In this document: positions 18,604 to 28,283 of the stretch, piece after piece
Layout of the letters: the number at the start of each line of letters is the position of its first letter
How positions within the stretch are numbered: the first letter of the stretch is position 1
NCBI GenBank assembly: GCA_012840975.1
Contig: DUVP01000032.1
Span: forward strand, 1 to 64,000
From: Mogibacterium sp.
Lineage (GTDB): Bacteria; Bacillota; Clostridia; Peptostreptococcales; Anaerovoracaceae
DNA: 64,000 nt
Direction: 5' to 3'
Program-made: the position numbers and the translations under genes
The notes under the pieces: model-generated
Seen by the model: only the letters and a program-made list of their open reading frames with translations
Database searches by the model: none
What the model was told of the DNA's origin: nothing

Positions 18604-19286
18604 TATTTTACTTTTACTGCATATTGTTTACCTGCAAGAAGTTCTTCCAGTTTTTTAAGAGCCTTTGCCCTGTGACTAATAGCATTTTTTTCCTCCGCTC
18701 CAAATTCCGCGAAAGTTTTATTCCATCCTTCAGGTATGAAAATCGGATCGTAACCAAAGCCATGTGAACCTCTCTTTTCAGTTGTAATATAGCCTTTTAC
18801 TTCTCCTCTTGCTACCAGCATATTCTGATATTCCTGTCCGACAGCAAAAGGATTGATTTTTAATCCTTCAGGATACAGAAGGGTTATTACTGTAATAAAG
18901 CGTGCTGTTCTATCTTTTTCTTTAATACCTTCCAAAGCCTTTAAAAGCTTTCTGTTGTTGTCTTCATATGTACATCCTTCCCCGGCATATCTTGCACTAT
19001 ATACTCCCGGTTCTCCACCAAGAGCATCCACTCTGAGGCCTGAATCATCCGCAATAATCGGACTGTGGATATACTTTTTATACTTGCAGTCAGATCGAAT
19101 AATCCGGGCAATATAATCCGCCTTAAGATAGGAGTTTTCCTCAAAAGTAAGTCCGGTTTCTTCCACATCATCTGTTGGAAGACCTGCATCATCCCTTGAA
19201 ACAACTTCAAGCCCGTATTTATTTAAGATAGAGCTTATCTCTTTTATTTTATTTCTGTTCTGTGAAGCAAGTATTGCAACTTCCAT
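18603..19286 (-). CDS. rdgB: Non-canonical purine NTP pyrophosphatase (RdgB/HAM1)
   Basis: ILASQNRNKIKEI, TFEENSYLKA, ADDSGLRVDALGGEPGVYSARYAG, GSHGFGYDPIF. Confidence 0.95.
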   Translation of the reverse strand: MEVAILASQNRNKIKEISSILNKYGLEVVSRDDAGLPTDDVEETGLTFEENSYLKADYIARIIRSDCKYKKYIHSPIIADDSGLRVDALGGEPGVYSARYAGEGCTYEDNNRKLLKALEGIKEKDRTARFITVITLLYPEGLKINPFAVGQEYQNMLVARGEVKGYITTEKRGSHGFGYDPIFIPEGWNKTFAEFGAEEKNAISHRAKALKKLEELLAGKQYAVKVK

Positions 19287-19426
19287 ATAAAGATCTCCCT
19301 GTTCTTAATGAAAAAAATCTTTAATTAAGATTTCTCATCGTCATCATAAGATCATCTTCAAGATAATTATTCAATAATTTTCTATCAAATAATTATATCA
19401 CTTGATATCTGTAATGACAAAAAAGT

Positions 19427-19461
19427 CTATCGCAGCCTGTAAAACAGACTGCGATTTTTCG
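19427..19461 (-). terminator. Terminator downstream of SCIFF maturase
   Basis: atcgcagcctgtaaaacagactgcgat hairpin, T-run on minus strand. Confidence 0.65.
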
Positions 19462-19472
19462 TGTTTCTCATA

Positions 19473-20867
19473 TTATTGTTTTTCATCACGGGCTGCAGCA
19501 AGCATTAAGGCACATTCTATGCGTTTTTTGTGTAGTTCACAGCCAAGCTTATATACTTTGTTAATATCACCGTTTGAATGGTAATTATTTGCCGCACATC
19601 CTCCGGCACAATAGAGTTTTGCCCAGCAATTTTTACATTCGTCTCTTGTATATAAATTGTTACCTTTACTGAATATATCCACAATCTCAGGGTTTGTTAT
19701 TCCTTCATATATATTTCCAACTTTCATATCATCATCTCCGACAAATTGATGACACGGATATAAATCTCCTGCAGGTGTTACCGCAAAATATTCTGTTGCG
19801 ACTCCGCACCCCGCAACTCTCTTATATATACATGGGCCGCCTTCCATATCCACAGTATAGTGATAGAAATTAAAGCCCTCTCCTTTTCTTTCTCTTTCCA
19901 GCATCTCTTTTGCAAGTCTCTCATATTCCTCAACCAGTTTAGGAATATCCTCTTCATGCAAAGCATAAGGAGCACCGGGATCTGATACAACCGGCTCTAT
20001 AGATGTTTCCAAAAAACCCATATCTGCCATAGCTATAACATCAGCAGCAAAATCTTTATTATAGGCGGTATATGTTCCCCTCATATAATATTCCTTTGAC
20101 TTTCTCTCTGCTCCCTCCCTTGTTCTTGATTCCACAAGAGTCTTAAAATTGTCGATAATCCTATTATAAGTACCGTCTCCTGTCTTGGTTTTTCTCATCC
20201 TGTCATGGGTTGCACGACGTCCGTCCATACTGAGAACAACATTAGCCATCTCCTTATTTGTAAATTCAATTACATCTTCATCAATCAGGATGCCGTTTGT
20301 GGTTAATGTAAAATTAAATGTTTTATTATATTGCTTCTCAAGCTCTCTCCCATATTTTACAAGCTCCTTGCAGACATCCCAGTTAATCAAAGGTTCACCT
20401 CCGAAAAAATCTACTTCGAGATGTTTTCTTGTACCTGAATTCTCTACCAAATAATCCAGAGCTTTTTTTCCTACTTCAAGGCTCATTATCCCGCTTTTCC
20501 CGGAATAATCACCTTTACCTGCAAAACAATATTCACAGTCCATATTACATCCGTGTGCAACATGAAGACATATGGCTTTCAGAACAGATTGTTTTATCTT
20601 CAAGTCATCAGCTACTTCCTCGTACGAATCATCTGACCAAAGGAGTCCTTCTCTTTTTAGTGTAAGTATATCTGCAAAAGTTTCACGAATCTCTTTCTCG
20701 TTAATACCATAGTTCTTCGATATCTTTAAAATTGCCTCTTCATCTTGAACAAATGTTTTATCCATCATTTCTATAAGATCATAAGCAAGTTCATCCACAA
20801 CATGAACCGAAGCACTATTGACATCTACCACTATATTGTAACCGTTAAGTTTATATTGATGTATCAT
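19473..20867 (-). CDS. scfB: SCIFF thioether peptide maturase (radical SAM/SPASM)
   Basis: CNMDCEYC radical SAM motif; SPASM cysteines (CHQF..., CKNCWAKLYCAGGCAANNY...C); adjacent to the SCIFF precursor. Confidence 0.95.
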   Translation of the reverse strand: MIHQYKLNGYNIVVDVNSASVHVVDELAYDLIEMMDKTFVQDEEAILKISKNYGINEKEIRETFADILTLKREGLLWSDDSYEEVADDLKIKQSVLKAICLHVAHGCNMDCEYCFAGKGDYSGKSGIMSLEVGKKALDYLVENSGTRKHLEVDFFGGEPLINWDVCKELVKYGRELEKQYNKTFNFTLTTNGILIDEDVIEFTNKEMANVVLSMDGRRATHDRMRKTKTGDGTYNRIIDNFKTLVESRTREGAERKSKEYYMRGTYTAYNKDFAADVIAMADMGFLETSIEPVVSDPGAPYALHEEDIPKLVEEYERLAKEMLERERKGEGFNFYHYTVDMEGGPCIYKRVAGCGVATEYFAVTPAGDLYPCHQFVGDDDMKVGNIYEGITNPEIVDIFSKGNNLYTRDECKNCWAKLYCAGGCAANNYHSNGDINKVYKLGCELHKKRIECALMLAAARDEKQ

Positions 20868-20916
20868 TATCTACCTCTGTAACGATATAAAAATCTTTCA
20901 ATCTTTTGACAAGAAA

Positions 20917-20943
20917 AAACGCTGCTTCAACAGCAGCGTTTTC
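20917..20943 (-). terminator. Hairpin between SCIFF precursor and maturase (terminator/attenuator)
   Basis: aaaacgctgcttcaacagcagcgtttt, followed on the minus strand by TTCTTG. Confidence 0.6.
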
Positions 20944-20952
20944 TAAGCATTA

Positions 20953-21102
20953 CTATTTATCTTTACGCTGTTCACAGTGCTGATTAGCAACGCTGCATGA
21001 AGTTTTACTTGCAGACTGGCATGATGTCTGACATTCTCCGCAACCGCCTGTTTTGTGTGATTTTGCCATATCTCTTGTTGTAATAGTCTTAATTCTTTTC
21101 AT
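20953..21102 (-). CDS. scfA: SCIFF ranthipeptide precursor (49 aa), five-Cys variant
   Basis: Manual translation: MKRIKTITTRDMAKSHKTGGCGECQTSCQSASKTSCSVANQHCEQRKDK; RBS AGGAGG upstream. Below the ORF track size cutoff. Confidence 0.95.
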   Translation of the reverse strand: MKRIKTITTRDMAKSHKTGGCGECQTSCQSASKTSCSVANQHCEQRKDK

Positions 21103-21184
21103 TGGTCTTCCTCCTTATATTGTCTATTCGTATTATCAAAGATCATAACCGATTTTTAACCCAAACTATGTGCTAGGTTATCAT

Positions 21185-21976
21185 TTAATTATCTGTATTG
21201 TCAACCTTCGAGTCAGCAGCTGTTATCTTATAACTGAATACCGCTTCCTTCTTCATATCCCTGTTAACTATCCTTATTCTGTCCGCTCTACCTTTAGTGC
21301 TGTCAGCCTTGATAAGAATATCTACTCTCTCTCCTGCGTCAATCTCTATATATGCTTCCTGTCCTGATGCCGGCGGTAAATCCCAGGCTCGTGTTACCGG
21401 ATTATAGGATGTATGTATAAACTTGATTCTGCCTACTGTCATATCAATATGATATATACAGTCTACATTAACGCTGGGAAGCAGGCATTCGCTTTGTTTG
21501 TCACCTAGCTGACCCCTTAGATTAACTATACTGGAAGCTTTTCTGTATACAAGTCCTCTATATTTCTGATTTCCCATAATCTCATTCACTACAAGAACAG
21601 GGCATTGTGCGTTATTGATAACATATTCTGTAGTTCTGCCTATGGAGCTCAACATATCATCTTTAGATGACTTTGTCATTACAATTATATCTGCACCCAC
21701 TTCACGTGCTGTCCTGACAATTCTGACTCCTGCTTTACCAACTGCTGTTTTCCTGATTACTTCAAACTCAGCAAGCGATGCTGAAATAAGCTCAAGTTTC
21801 TCTTCCAAGGCACTAAGAGCTGCATTTTCGATATCCGGCCTTGATGTATACCCTATTGATTCATCAACCATCATCAGGACAACATCTACATCCCTTGAAC
21901 TATAATTGCTTTTAACAAATTGCAGTGCCTTAAGGCTTCTTTCTGTATCCTCCAAAGGCAGAAGAATTCTCTTCAT
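21185..21976 (-). CDS. Universal stress protein (UspA) with C-terminal uncharacterised domain
   Basis: Usp fold: MKRILLPLEDTERSLKAL...GADIIVMTKSSKD...YVINNAQCPVLVV; extra ~120 aa C-terminal. Confidence 0.82.
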   Translation of the reverse strand: MKRILLPLEDTERSLKALQFVKSNYSSRDVDVVLMMVDESIGYTSRPDIENAALSALEEKLELISASLAEFEVIRKTAVGKAGVRIVRTAREVGADIIVMTKSSKDDMLSSIGRTTEYVINNAQCPVLVVNEIMGNQKYRGLVYRKASSIVNLRGQLGDKQSECLLPSVNVDCIYHIDMTVGRIKFIHTSYNPVTRAWDLPPASGQEAYIEIDAGERVDILIKADSTKGRADRIRIVNRDMKKEAVFSYKITAADSKVDNTDN

Positions 21977-22041
21977 ATCACCCTCCTGTAATAATCGGTC
22001 TTTCGGTCTTATAATTTATTCTATATAATATTTAATAATAT

Positions 22042-23181
22042 TTACTTAAGATATCTTTTATTAAGTGTCATTATGAGCACTTCTATTATTGCATATAATA
22101 CCAGATAATCATCATCAAAACTTAAAACAACATCATTTTGCTGCCTTCCGAGACCTTCAAATACTAAACGTGCAGATCCGCCTATTACTGCCTTGATTTC
22201 ACCATCAAGTGTAATTGTATAGTTGCAACCTATATTAGCTCTTCTGCATGCAGGAAAAGAAGTAACCTCAAACTTTCCCGAAGGTGTATCCAGACTCAGA
22301 TAATCTCTTCCTTTATTGGTTCCTTTGTATACTTCAGCATAATGTTCACCATCTGCAATGAGTTCAAAGCCGGCCGATTCTTTTACTCTTCCTCTCACAT
22401 CAAATCCATGCGGAATTACCTCAGCCAATACATTTCCCTCAGAGTCAATGACCTTTGATTTAAATATATCAAAAGAAGTTTCTACTTTAAGAACCTGTCT
22501 TCCTTCAGAATCCAAAAACCAGCCGTTATATGCATTATGATAATAAAAATTGAAAATATCAAGTTCAGAAGGTACATCTATCTCTTCTCCTGCTGTCATT
22601 TTCTCAATCATTTCTCTCAAGTGACGGACCATTATGACGGCTACAAGCTTATATGCTGCAAATATCGAATATCTTTCCGGAGTAACATCCACCCCCTCTA
22701 TATCAAGAAGATTCTCAAATCTGTATTCATCTTCAGGTCTTCTTACTATGTAGCCAAGTCGTGTAATGTGTTTTATGTTTATTTTATCTTTATTTCTAAA
22801 CACAATAATACAGTCTTTAAGGGTATTTGGTCCGAAAACAATTATCTCACCGACATGCTTCTCATGCTTTGCCAGCCAGGGTTTTCCAAAAGGTGTTTCC
22901 ATACCTTTGAGGATGTCACAAAGTTCATGAATAGTGAAATCGGATTTTACTTCATTTTCATATATACTTCTATCGTTAATGTTTCCCCGTCCTCTGTTAT
23001 GAAAAACTCCGAAAGTAAGCAGTAAGAAAATACCGCCCATAATAACCTTGCCGACCGAAAACGACATTAATGCCATCGCTCCAAGCAGTACACCGATTAA
23101 TGTCGTTATTCTATCTTCTTTCATTTTATGATTCTCCTGTGTTTTCTTTATGATTTTTATTAATTTTACCACATTGGCCAT
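22042..23181 (-). CDS. Hypothetical protein with N-terminal TM segments
   Basis: 379 aa continuous ORF on the coding strand with normal codon use; no family recognised. Confidence 0.7.
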   Translation of the reverse strand: MANVVKLIKIIKKTQENHKMKEDRITTLIGVLLGAMALMSFSVGKVIMGGIFLLLTFGVFHNRGRGNINDRSIYENEVKSDFTIHELCDILKGMETPFGKPWLAKHEKHVGEIIVFGPNTLKDCIIVFRNKDKINIKHITRLGYIVRRPEDEYRFENLLDIEGVDVTPERYSIFAAYKLVAVIMVRHLREMIEKMTAGEEIDVPSELDIFNFYYHNAYNGWFLDSEGRQVLKVETSFDIFKSKVIDSEGNVLAEVIPHGFDVRGRVKESAGFELIADGEHYAEVYKGTNKGRDYLSLDTPSGKFEVTSFPACRRANIGCNYTITLDGEIKAVIGGSARLVFEGLGRQQNDVVLSFDDDYLVLYAIIEVLIMTLNKRYLK

Positions 23182-23580
23182 TCAATCTCCTAATCATAAG
23201 ATCTATATAATAGTCCTATAATTTTTCTTTAACATGTAGGTATTCAAAATTGAATTATTGTTAATTTATTGTTATTTTTGTAACTATCGTTTTCGCTCTC
23301 TTCGCTAGCATTGAATTTCGTCTATTTATTGAAATTTCAGCGCTTTAATACCTTTTTCTTATATTTTTTTATTGCAATTTTTAAATTTTTTATCAAAAAT
23401 ATTTTAATTGTTTGACTTGTTTAGATAATAAGGCTAAAATTATCACAATCTGGTTACGTTGTGATTTTAATTCTTTAGTATGAAAGTTTCTTCACACTAA
23501 TATAGATTGAATCTGAATGGAGCTGAATTTAGCTGCACCAGTTCCTTTCAGGATATGGAAAAAAGATTGGAGGGATTTAT

Positions 23581-24990
23581 ATGTCTAATAAAAAGAAAAG
23601 TATTCACTCGACCGAGAATTTCGGATCGAAATTCGGTTACATCATGGTTGCCGCAGGTGCAGCTATCGGTCTCGGTAATATATGGCGATTCCCCTATATT
23701 GCCTACGGTAACGGTGGCGGCACATTCATATTAGTTTATATCATTATTGCTATAGTTCTTGCCTATCCGGGAGTTATCTCCGAAGAAGCAATAGGCAGAG
23801 CAACCCGGGGCAATGCAGTTACATCATTCGAGATGCTTAACAAAAAATGGGGGTTTGCCGGATGGATAATGGCAATCACCACTCTGCTTATCGATTTCTA
23901 TTATCTGATTGTTTCCGGTTATGTAATCAAATACACATTAGCATATGCTAAGGCTGTTTTTACCGGAGGTACAGTTGGCGGTGCAGATAAGGTTGCATAC
24001 TATCAGAACTTTATCTCAGACCCTGTAGAACCTCTTATTTACGGGTTTTTTATGATTGCAGCGACCGGTCTCGTTCTGATATTCGGTATTACGGATCTGG
24101 CTGAAAAAATCTGTAAGGTTATCATGCCGGGTCTTATCCTTCTTCTCATAATATGCGGAATATGGGCTGTATCCATTTCTCCGGAAGCAAGAATGGGACT
24201 CAAATGGTATGTTCTGCCTGATTTTAGCAAGCTTAATATGAGAACATTCGCGGACGCCTGCATGCAGATTCTCTTCAGTGTAGGAATCGGATGGGCGATA
24301 TTTATAACTTTGGGGGCCAGTTTACCTGATTCCAGTAATATGCGTTCCGATGCAAAATGGGTCGTACTGCTTGACTCAAGTGTTGCCCTTCTCGCCGGTT
24401 TCGTTATTATTCCATCGGTTGTCGGTTCCGGATCAGAGCTAACTTCGGGTCCTTCTCTTGTATTCTTATCTATGACAACAATATTCGAGAAATTCCCGGG
24501 CGGAACTCTAATAGGTCTCGCATTTTTCATGGCTCTCGTGTTTGCTGTATTTTCAACAGCTTTCACAATAGTTGAGATCCCTATAAAAGTCGTCAGGGAA
24601 AAATATAATGTGGAACCGGTTAAAGCAGTTGTGATTGTATCCGCTATCATTGCTGTCTTTGGTACTCTCTGTGCATGGTCACAAGGGCATGGTATTCTCA
24701 GCCACGCACTTCTTCCATGGCTTGACGCTACAGGAGTCTCATACTACTGTATCTATGATTGGGTGGATCTTCTCTCTGCATATGTAGGTCTACCTCTCGG
24801 CACCCTGTTATGCTTTATATTCGTATCGCGTGTATGGGGTTACGATAATATGAATAAAGAGCTCATCAAGGGCGGTGGAAAGCCTATCAGCACATGGGAT
24901 AAAGTTACTATCGGATACCTTGCACCTTTTTGTGTAATAGTAGTAATTCTTCACGCATTCGGAATCTGGGATGCACTTGGATTAGTCTAA
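23581..24990 (+). CDS. Sodium-dependent transporter, NSS/SNF family
   Basis: FGYIMVAAGAAIGLGNIWRFPYIAYGNGGGTFILVYI signature; ~12 TM; RBS ggagg. Confidence 0.95.
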   Translation: MSNKKKSIHSTENFGSKFGYIMVAAGAAIGLGNIWRFPYIAYGNGGGTFILVYIIIAIVLAYPGVISEEAIGRATRGNAVTSFEMLNKKWGFAGWIMAITTLLIDFYYLIVSGYVIKYTLAYAKAVFTGGTVGGADKVAYYQNFISDPVEPLIYGFFMIAATGLVLIFGITDLAEKICKVIMPGLILLLIICGIWAVSISPEARMGLKWYVLPDFSKLNMRTFADACMQILFSVGIGWAIFITLGASLPDSSNMRSDAKWVVLLDSSVALLAGFVIIPSVVGSGSELTSGPSLVFLSMTTIFEKFPGGTLIGLAFFMALVFAVFSTAFTIVEIPIKVVREKYNVEPVKAVVIVSAIIAVFGTLCAWSQGHGILSHALLPWLDATGVSYYCIYDWVDLLSAYVGLPLGTLLCFIFVSRVWGYDNMNKELIKGGGKPISTWDKVTIGYLAPFCVIVVILHAFGIWDALGLV

Positions 24991-25027
24991 TATTCCAAAT
25001 GTTAACTAAGAAATAATTAACCTGAAG

Positions 25028-25074
25028 AATCCGCAACATTTTGGGATGACTCCCTAAAATGCTGCGGATTTTTT
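25028..25074 (+). terminator. Terminator of NSS transporter gene
   Basis: atccgcaacattttgggatgactccctaaaatgctgcggattttttc hairpin plus T-run. Confidence 0.8.
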
Positions 25075-25114
25075 CATTGATTTATATCTCTGCTTGAATT
25101 TCGACCTTTTTTTC

Positions 25115-26815
25115 TTATTGTTTATTCCAGACAGACTGGTACTCTCTGTATTTTCCTATATCTGACAAGACATTCCAAGGAATAAATCCCCCTTTTAATC
25201 CCGCTTTATTAAGTGCATTAATCTGTGCTTTCATCTTTGACGGACCATAGATTACGTACGGATTCCAATATGGTGTATCATATCCTGTAATCCAAGTTCT
25301 TGCGACTGCGGGATTTTGTATGGATTTCTGCTGTTTGTCAGCTTGTCTGCCCCAGCTCAGCATTATTCCATAAGGGTTCTCCCAGGAATTGTCGTTTCCG
25401 AAGTGATCTGTGTACGGCATAGCACTTATGGCATCAACAATATTGGAAATTGATGACCAGTACTGTCCGTATGCCGTAACATATCCGTAAGCACTTTCCC
25501 CGAATACATCGATAGAAGTATATGCCCCAACTTCTCTAAGCTGATCTGTTGCATAGAAGCAGAAATTCTGTATCGCCTGTGCTTTTTCTTCTCCGTACTT
25601 GTTTCTGAAATTTGTTTTCTTTGATTTTGACATCTTATATGATGCTTCCGGGAATCTGACATAGTCAAACTGAATTTCATTAAATCCGAATTTTTCAACA
25701 GCTTCAATAGCCAGCTTTACATTATACTCCCAAACTTCTCTTGAAAATGCACTCGGCCAGCCTGTGCTTTTTCCGCTCTTAATACAATTCTCAGGATGAT
25801 CTTTAGCATATCTCTTATCGTTAAATACGACAATTCGTCCTATAAGGTATACTCCGGTTTTTCTGTATTCCTCAACACCTTTTGCAAACTCTTCTTCTGA
25901 TGTGTAAGCCTTCTTATAAGAATTTGGCGAATATTCCTTTGCAACTTCTGATTTATATGTTAGAGGTCCGTCCTTGATGTCAATAACTACCGCATTACAA
26001 TCTGTTTTTTTTATTAATTTGATATACTCCGCAGGATGAACTGAAGCATATGTATTGATATACATAGTACGTGCATCTTCACAGAATTCATTACCCTCTA
26101 TTTTTGTTTTTTCATATGGGAAAAAATCGAGATTTTTCGCTTTTCCACCGTAAAGCTCATATGAGAATTTGTCTTTTTTTGCCTTATCATATTCTCCGTT
26201 TTTATTATAGTTTTCAATGGCTTCCTCATAGGTGCCTTTCATATATTTCCCGTACACATATCCCTCAATTGTCTCAGTAGCGTTAACTTTACCCGGACAT
26301 ATAACCTTATATTTATTAACATAGCCGGTTTCTAAAAGCTTATCGTATCCGACTACATCCAACTTTGTTCCTTTTGGTGCATATGAAGCTATCTCAGGAC
26401 CTGTCTCGTTTACATAAACAGTGACCGGTGTTCTCACAAAAATTTCTTTCTCCTTAACAGCTCCGGCAAGTGTGATTGAAAGGTTCTTAGCATCTATATA
26501 ATACTCTTCACCGTCCGCTTTTATCCGGTTATATAAACATCCGTCCCGACGAATCTTTCGTATATATCTATTTACTTTTGCTCCTCTTGTAACTGTTCCT
26601 GCTTCTATAAACCCTCCATCCTCATCCTTTTTATAGACAGATACTGCATTTGACGTTCCTGCCACAAAGACTTTCACAAACCAAAAATTATTAATCAAAA
26701 AAAACAAGGTAGAAATAATCAGAACAAAAAGTGCAATACTTATCCCTATTATGTGTTTTCTTTTCGTCTTGCTACTGTTTTTATAGTTTTCCTTAAATTT
26801 TTCTAATCGTGACAT
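25115..26815 (-). CDS. Putative glycoside hydrolase (DUF4015-like TIM barrel) with N-terminal TM and SH3-like region
   Basis: NAVVIDIKDGPLTY, LIGRIVVFNDKRYAKDHPE, GFNEIQFDYVRFPEA motifs. Confidence 0.85.
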   Translation of the reverse strand: MSRLEKFKENYKNSSKTKRKHIIGISIALFVLIISTLFFLINNFWFVKVFVAGTSNAVSVYKKDEDGGFIEAGTVTRGAKVNRYIRKIRRDGCLYNRIKADGEEYYIDAKNLSITLAGAVKEKEIFVRTPVTVYVNETGPEIASYAPKGTKLDVVGYDKLLETGYVNKYKVICPGKVNATETIEGYVYGKYMKGTYEEAIENYNKNGEYDKAKKDKFSYELYGGKAKNLDFFPYEKTKIEGNEFCEDARTMYINTYASVHPAEYIKLIKKTDCNAVVIDIKDGPLTYKSEVAKEYSPNSYKKAYTSEEEFAKGVEEYRKTGVYLIGRIVVFNDKRYAKDHPENCIKSGKSTGWPSAFSREVWEYNVKLAIEAVEKFGFNEIQFDYVRFPEASYKMSKSKKTNFRNKYGEEKAQAIQNFCFYATDQLREVGAYTSIDVFGESAYGYVTAYGQYWSSISNIVDAISAMPYTDHFGNDNSWENPYGIMLSWGRQADKQQKSIQNPAVARTWITGYDTPYWNPYVIYGPSKMKAQINALNKAGLKGGFIPWNVLSDIGKYREYQSVWNKQ

Positions 26816-26984
26816 TTTCTAATTTCCCCAAATACAAGCTTTATAAAAAAACCAATGTCATAGTCCCTGTTGATTATAGCATAAAGAACCATTAGTGTTT
26901 TTATTCTCTTTAATATATAATCGTTACCAGACTGATGACATTCTATATCTTATTAAATAAATTTTAGCTGCCGGGAGGTTTGTT

Positions 26985-28259
26985 ATGGACGTCTTTAAAT
27001 TTCCGGAAGGATTCGAACTTGGTGTTGCAAGTGCTGCCACTCAAATTGAGGGCGGCAATGTAAACACAAACTGGCATGACTGGGCTAAAGCGGGCAAGAT
27101 TCGTGACAACTCAAGCCCTTCAGTTGCAAATATGCATTGGGAAAAATGGGAAGAAGACGATGCATTAATGGCTGAACTCGGTATTCGTCATGCTCGTATC
27201 GGTATTGAATGGGTTCGTATTGAACCGGAGTTAGGTGTATTTGACGAGACAGGATTACAGCATTATATAGATGAGCTTACATATATGAGAAGTAAAGGTA
27301 TTGAACCTCTCGTAACATTGCATCATTTTTCAAATCCTTCCTGGTTTGAAAAACTGGGCGGTTTTACGGATTATGAAAACGTAAAATACTTTATAGAGTT
27401 TGCCGAATATGTAGTCAAAGGTTTCGGTGATTTGTGTAACCAATATATTACAATCAATGAACCTAATGTATATGCCCATGGTGCCTACCTGGGTGAAGGA
27501 TTTCCTCCGGGAAAAATGAGCCTTCCTCTTTATTTTGAAGTCATTTCCAATTTCACGTCCGCTCACATACAGTGCTACAAGTTAATACATAAATTAAATC
27601 CTTCGGCTTCTGTAGGTACAGCTATGCACCTTTCTGTTTTTCAGCCGAAAAACATATACATACCTACTAACATATTCCTGTCGAAGTTTTATGAATATTA
27701 TTTTCAAACCGCTTTATGTAACGCAATGGCCTACGGTAAAATCGTTCCCCCTCTTAAACGAAAACCTCATGTGGAACAGGGAGAGTATTGTGATTTTTGG
27801 GGACTTAACTATTACTCAAGACAAACTATCAGTACATTAAAGATCGGTATTCCTGATGACTGCAAAATCAACGACCTCGGCTGGGAGATATATCCTGAAG
27901 GAATCTCCACATGTGCACAGAAACTCTATGACATTATGCCAAGGGATATTTATATAACCGAAAACGGTACTTGTGATAACAATGATGTCTGGCGAAGTCG
28001 ATATATATATGACCATTTACGAGTTCTTCTAAACAGCGGGCTTCCGGTCAAACGATATTATCACTGGTGTTTTGTCGATAACTGGGAATGGCTTGAAGGT
28101 GAATCTGCAAGATTCGGAATCGTACATATCGATTATCGCACACAAAAGAGAACCGTTAAGGATAGCGGATATTTCTTCTCTGAAATGATAAAAAATCAGG
28201 GTTGCACTCAGGAGATGTATGACAAATATGTACGCGGCCGGAAATATAAAGAACAATAA
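26985..28259 (+). CDS. Glycoside hydrolase family 1 (beta-glucosidase/galactosidase-like)
   Basis: ITINEPNVYAHG (acid/base), IYITENGTCDN (nucleophile), HWCFVDNWEWLEGESARFGIVHIDY. Confidence 0.95.
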   Translation: MDVFKFPEGFELGVASAATQIEGGNVNTNWHDWAKAGKIRDNSSPSVANMHWEKWEEDDALMAELGIRHARIGIEWVRIEPELGVFDETGLQHYIDELTYMRSKGIEPLVTLHHFSNPSWFEKLGGFTDYENVKYFIEFAEYVVKGFGDLCNQYITINEPNVYAHGAYLGEGFPPGKMSLPLYFEVISNFTSAHIQCYKLIHKLNPSASVGTAMHLSVFQPKNIYIPTNIFLSKFYEYYFQTALCNAMAYGKIVPPLKRKPHVEQGEYCDFWGLNYYSRQTISTLKIGIPDDCKINDLGWEIYPEGISTCAQKLYDIMPRDIYITENGTCDNNDVWRSRYIYDHLRVLLNSGLPVKRYYHWCFVDNWEWLEGESARFGIVHIDYRTQKRTVKDSGYFFSEMIKNQGCTQEMYDKYVRGRKYKEQ

Positions 28260-28283
28260 TTAAGCGAAAGAAATTATAAAGCC

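Noticed and set aside
23430-23580. Possible riboswitch upstream of the NSS transporter
   Set aside because: A weak hairpin (tcacaatctggttacgttgtga) is present, but no known aptamer core was recognised.
24039-24650. 203-aa minus-strand ORF
   Set aside because: Antisense to the NSS transporter gene, which has clear family motifs; a shadow ORF.
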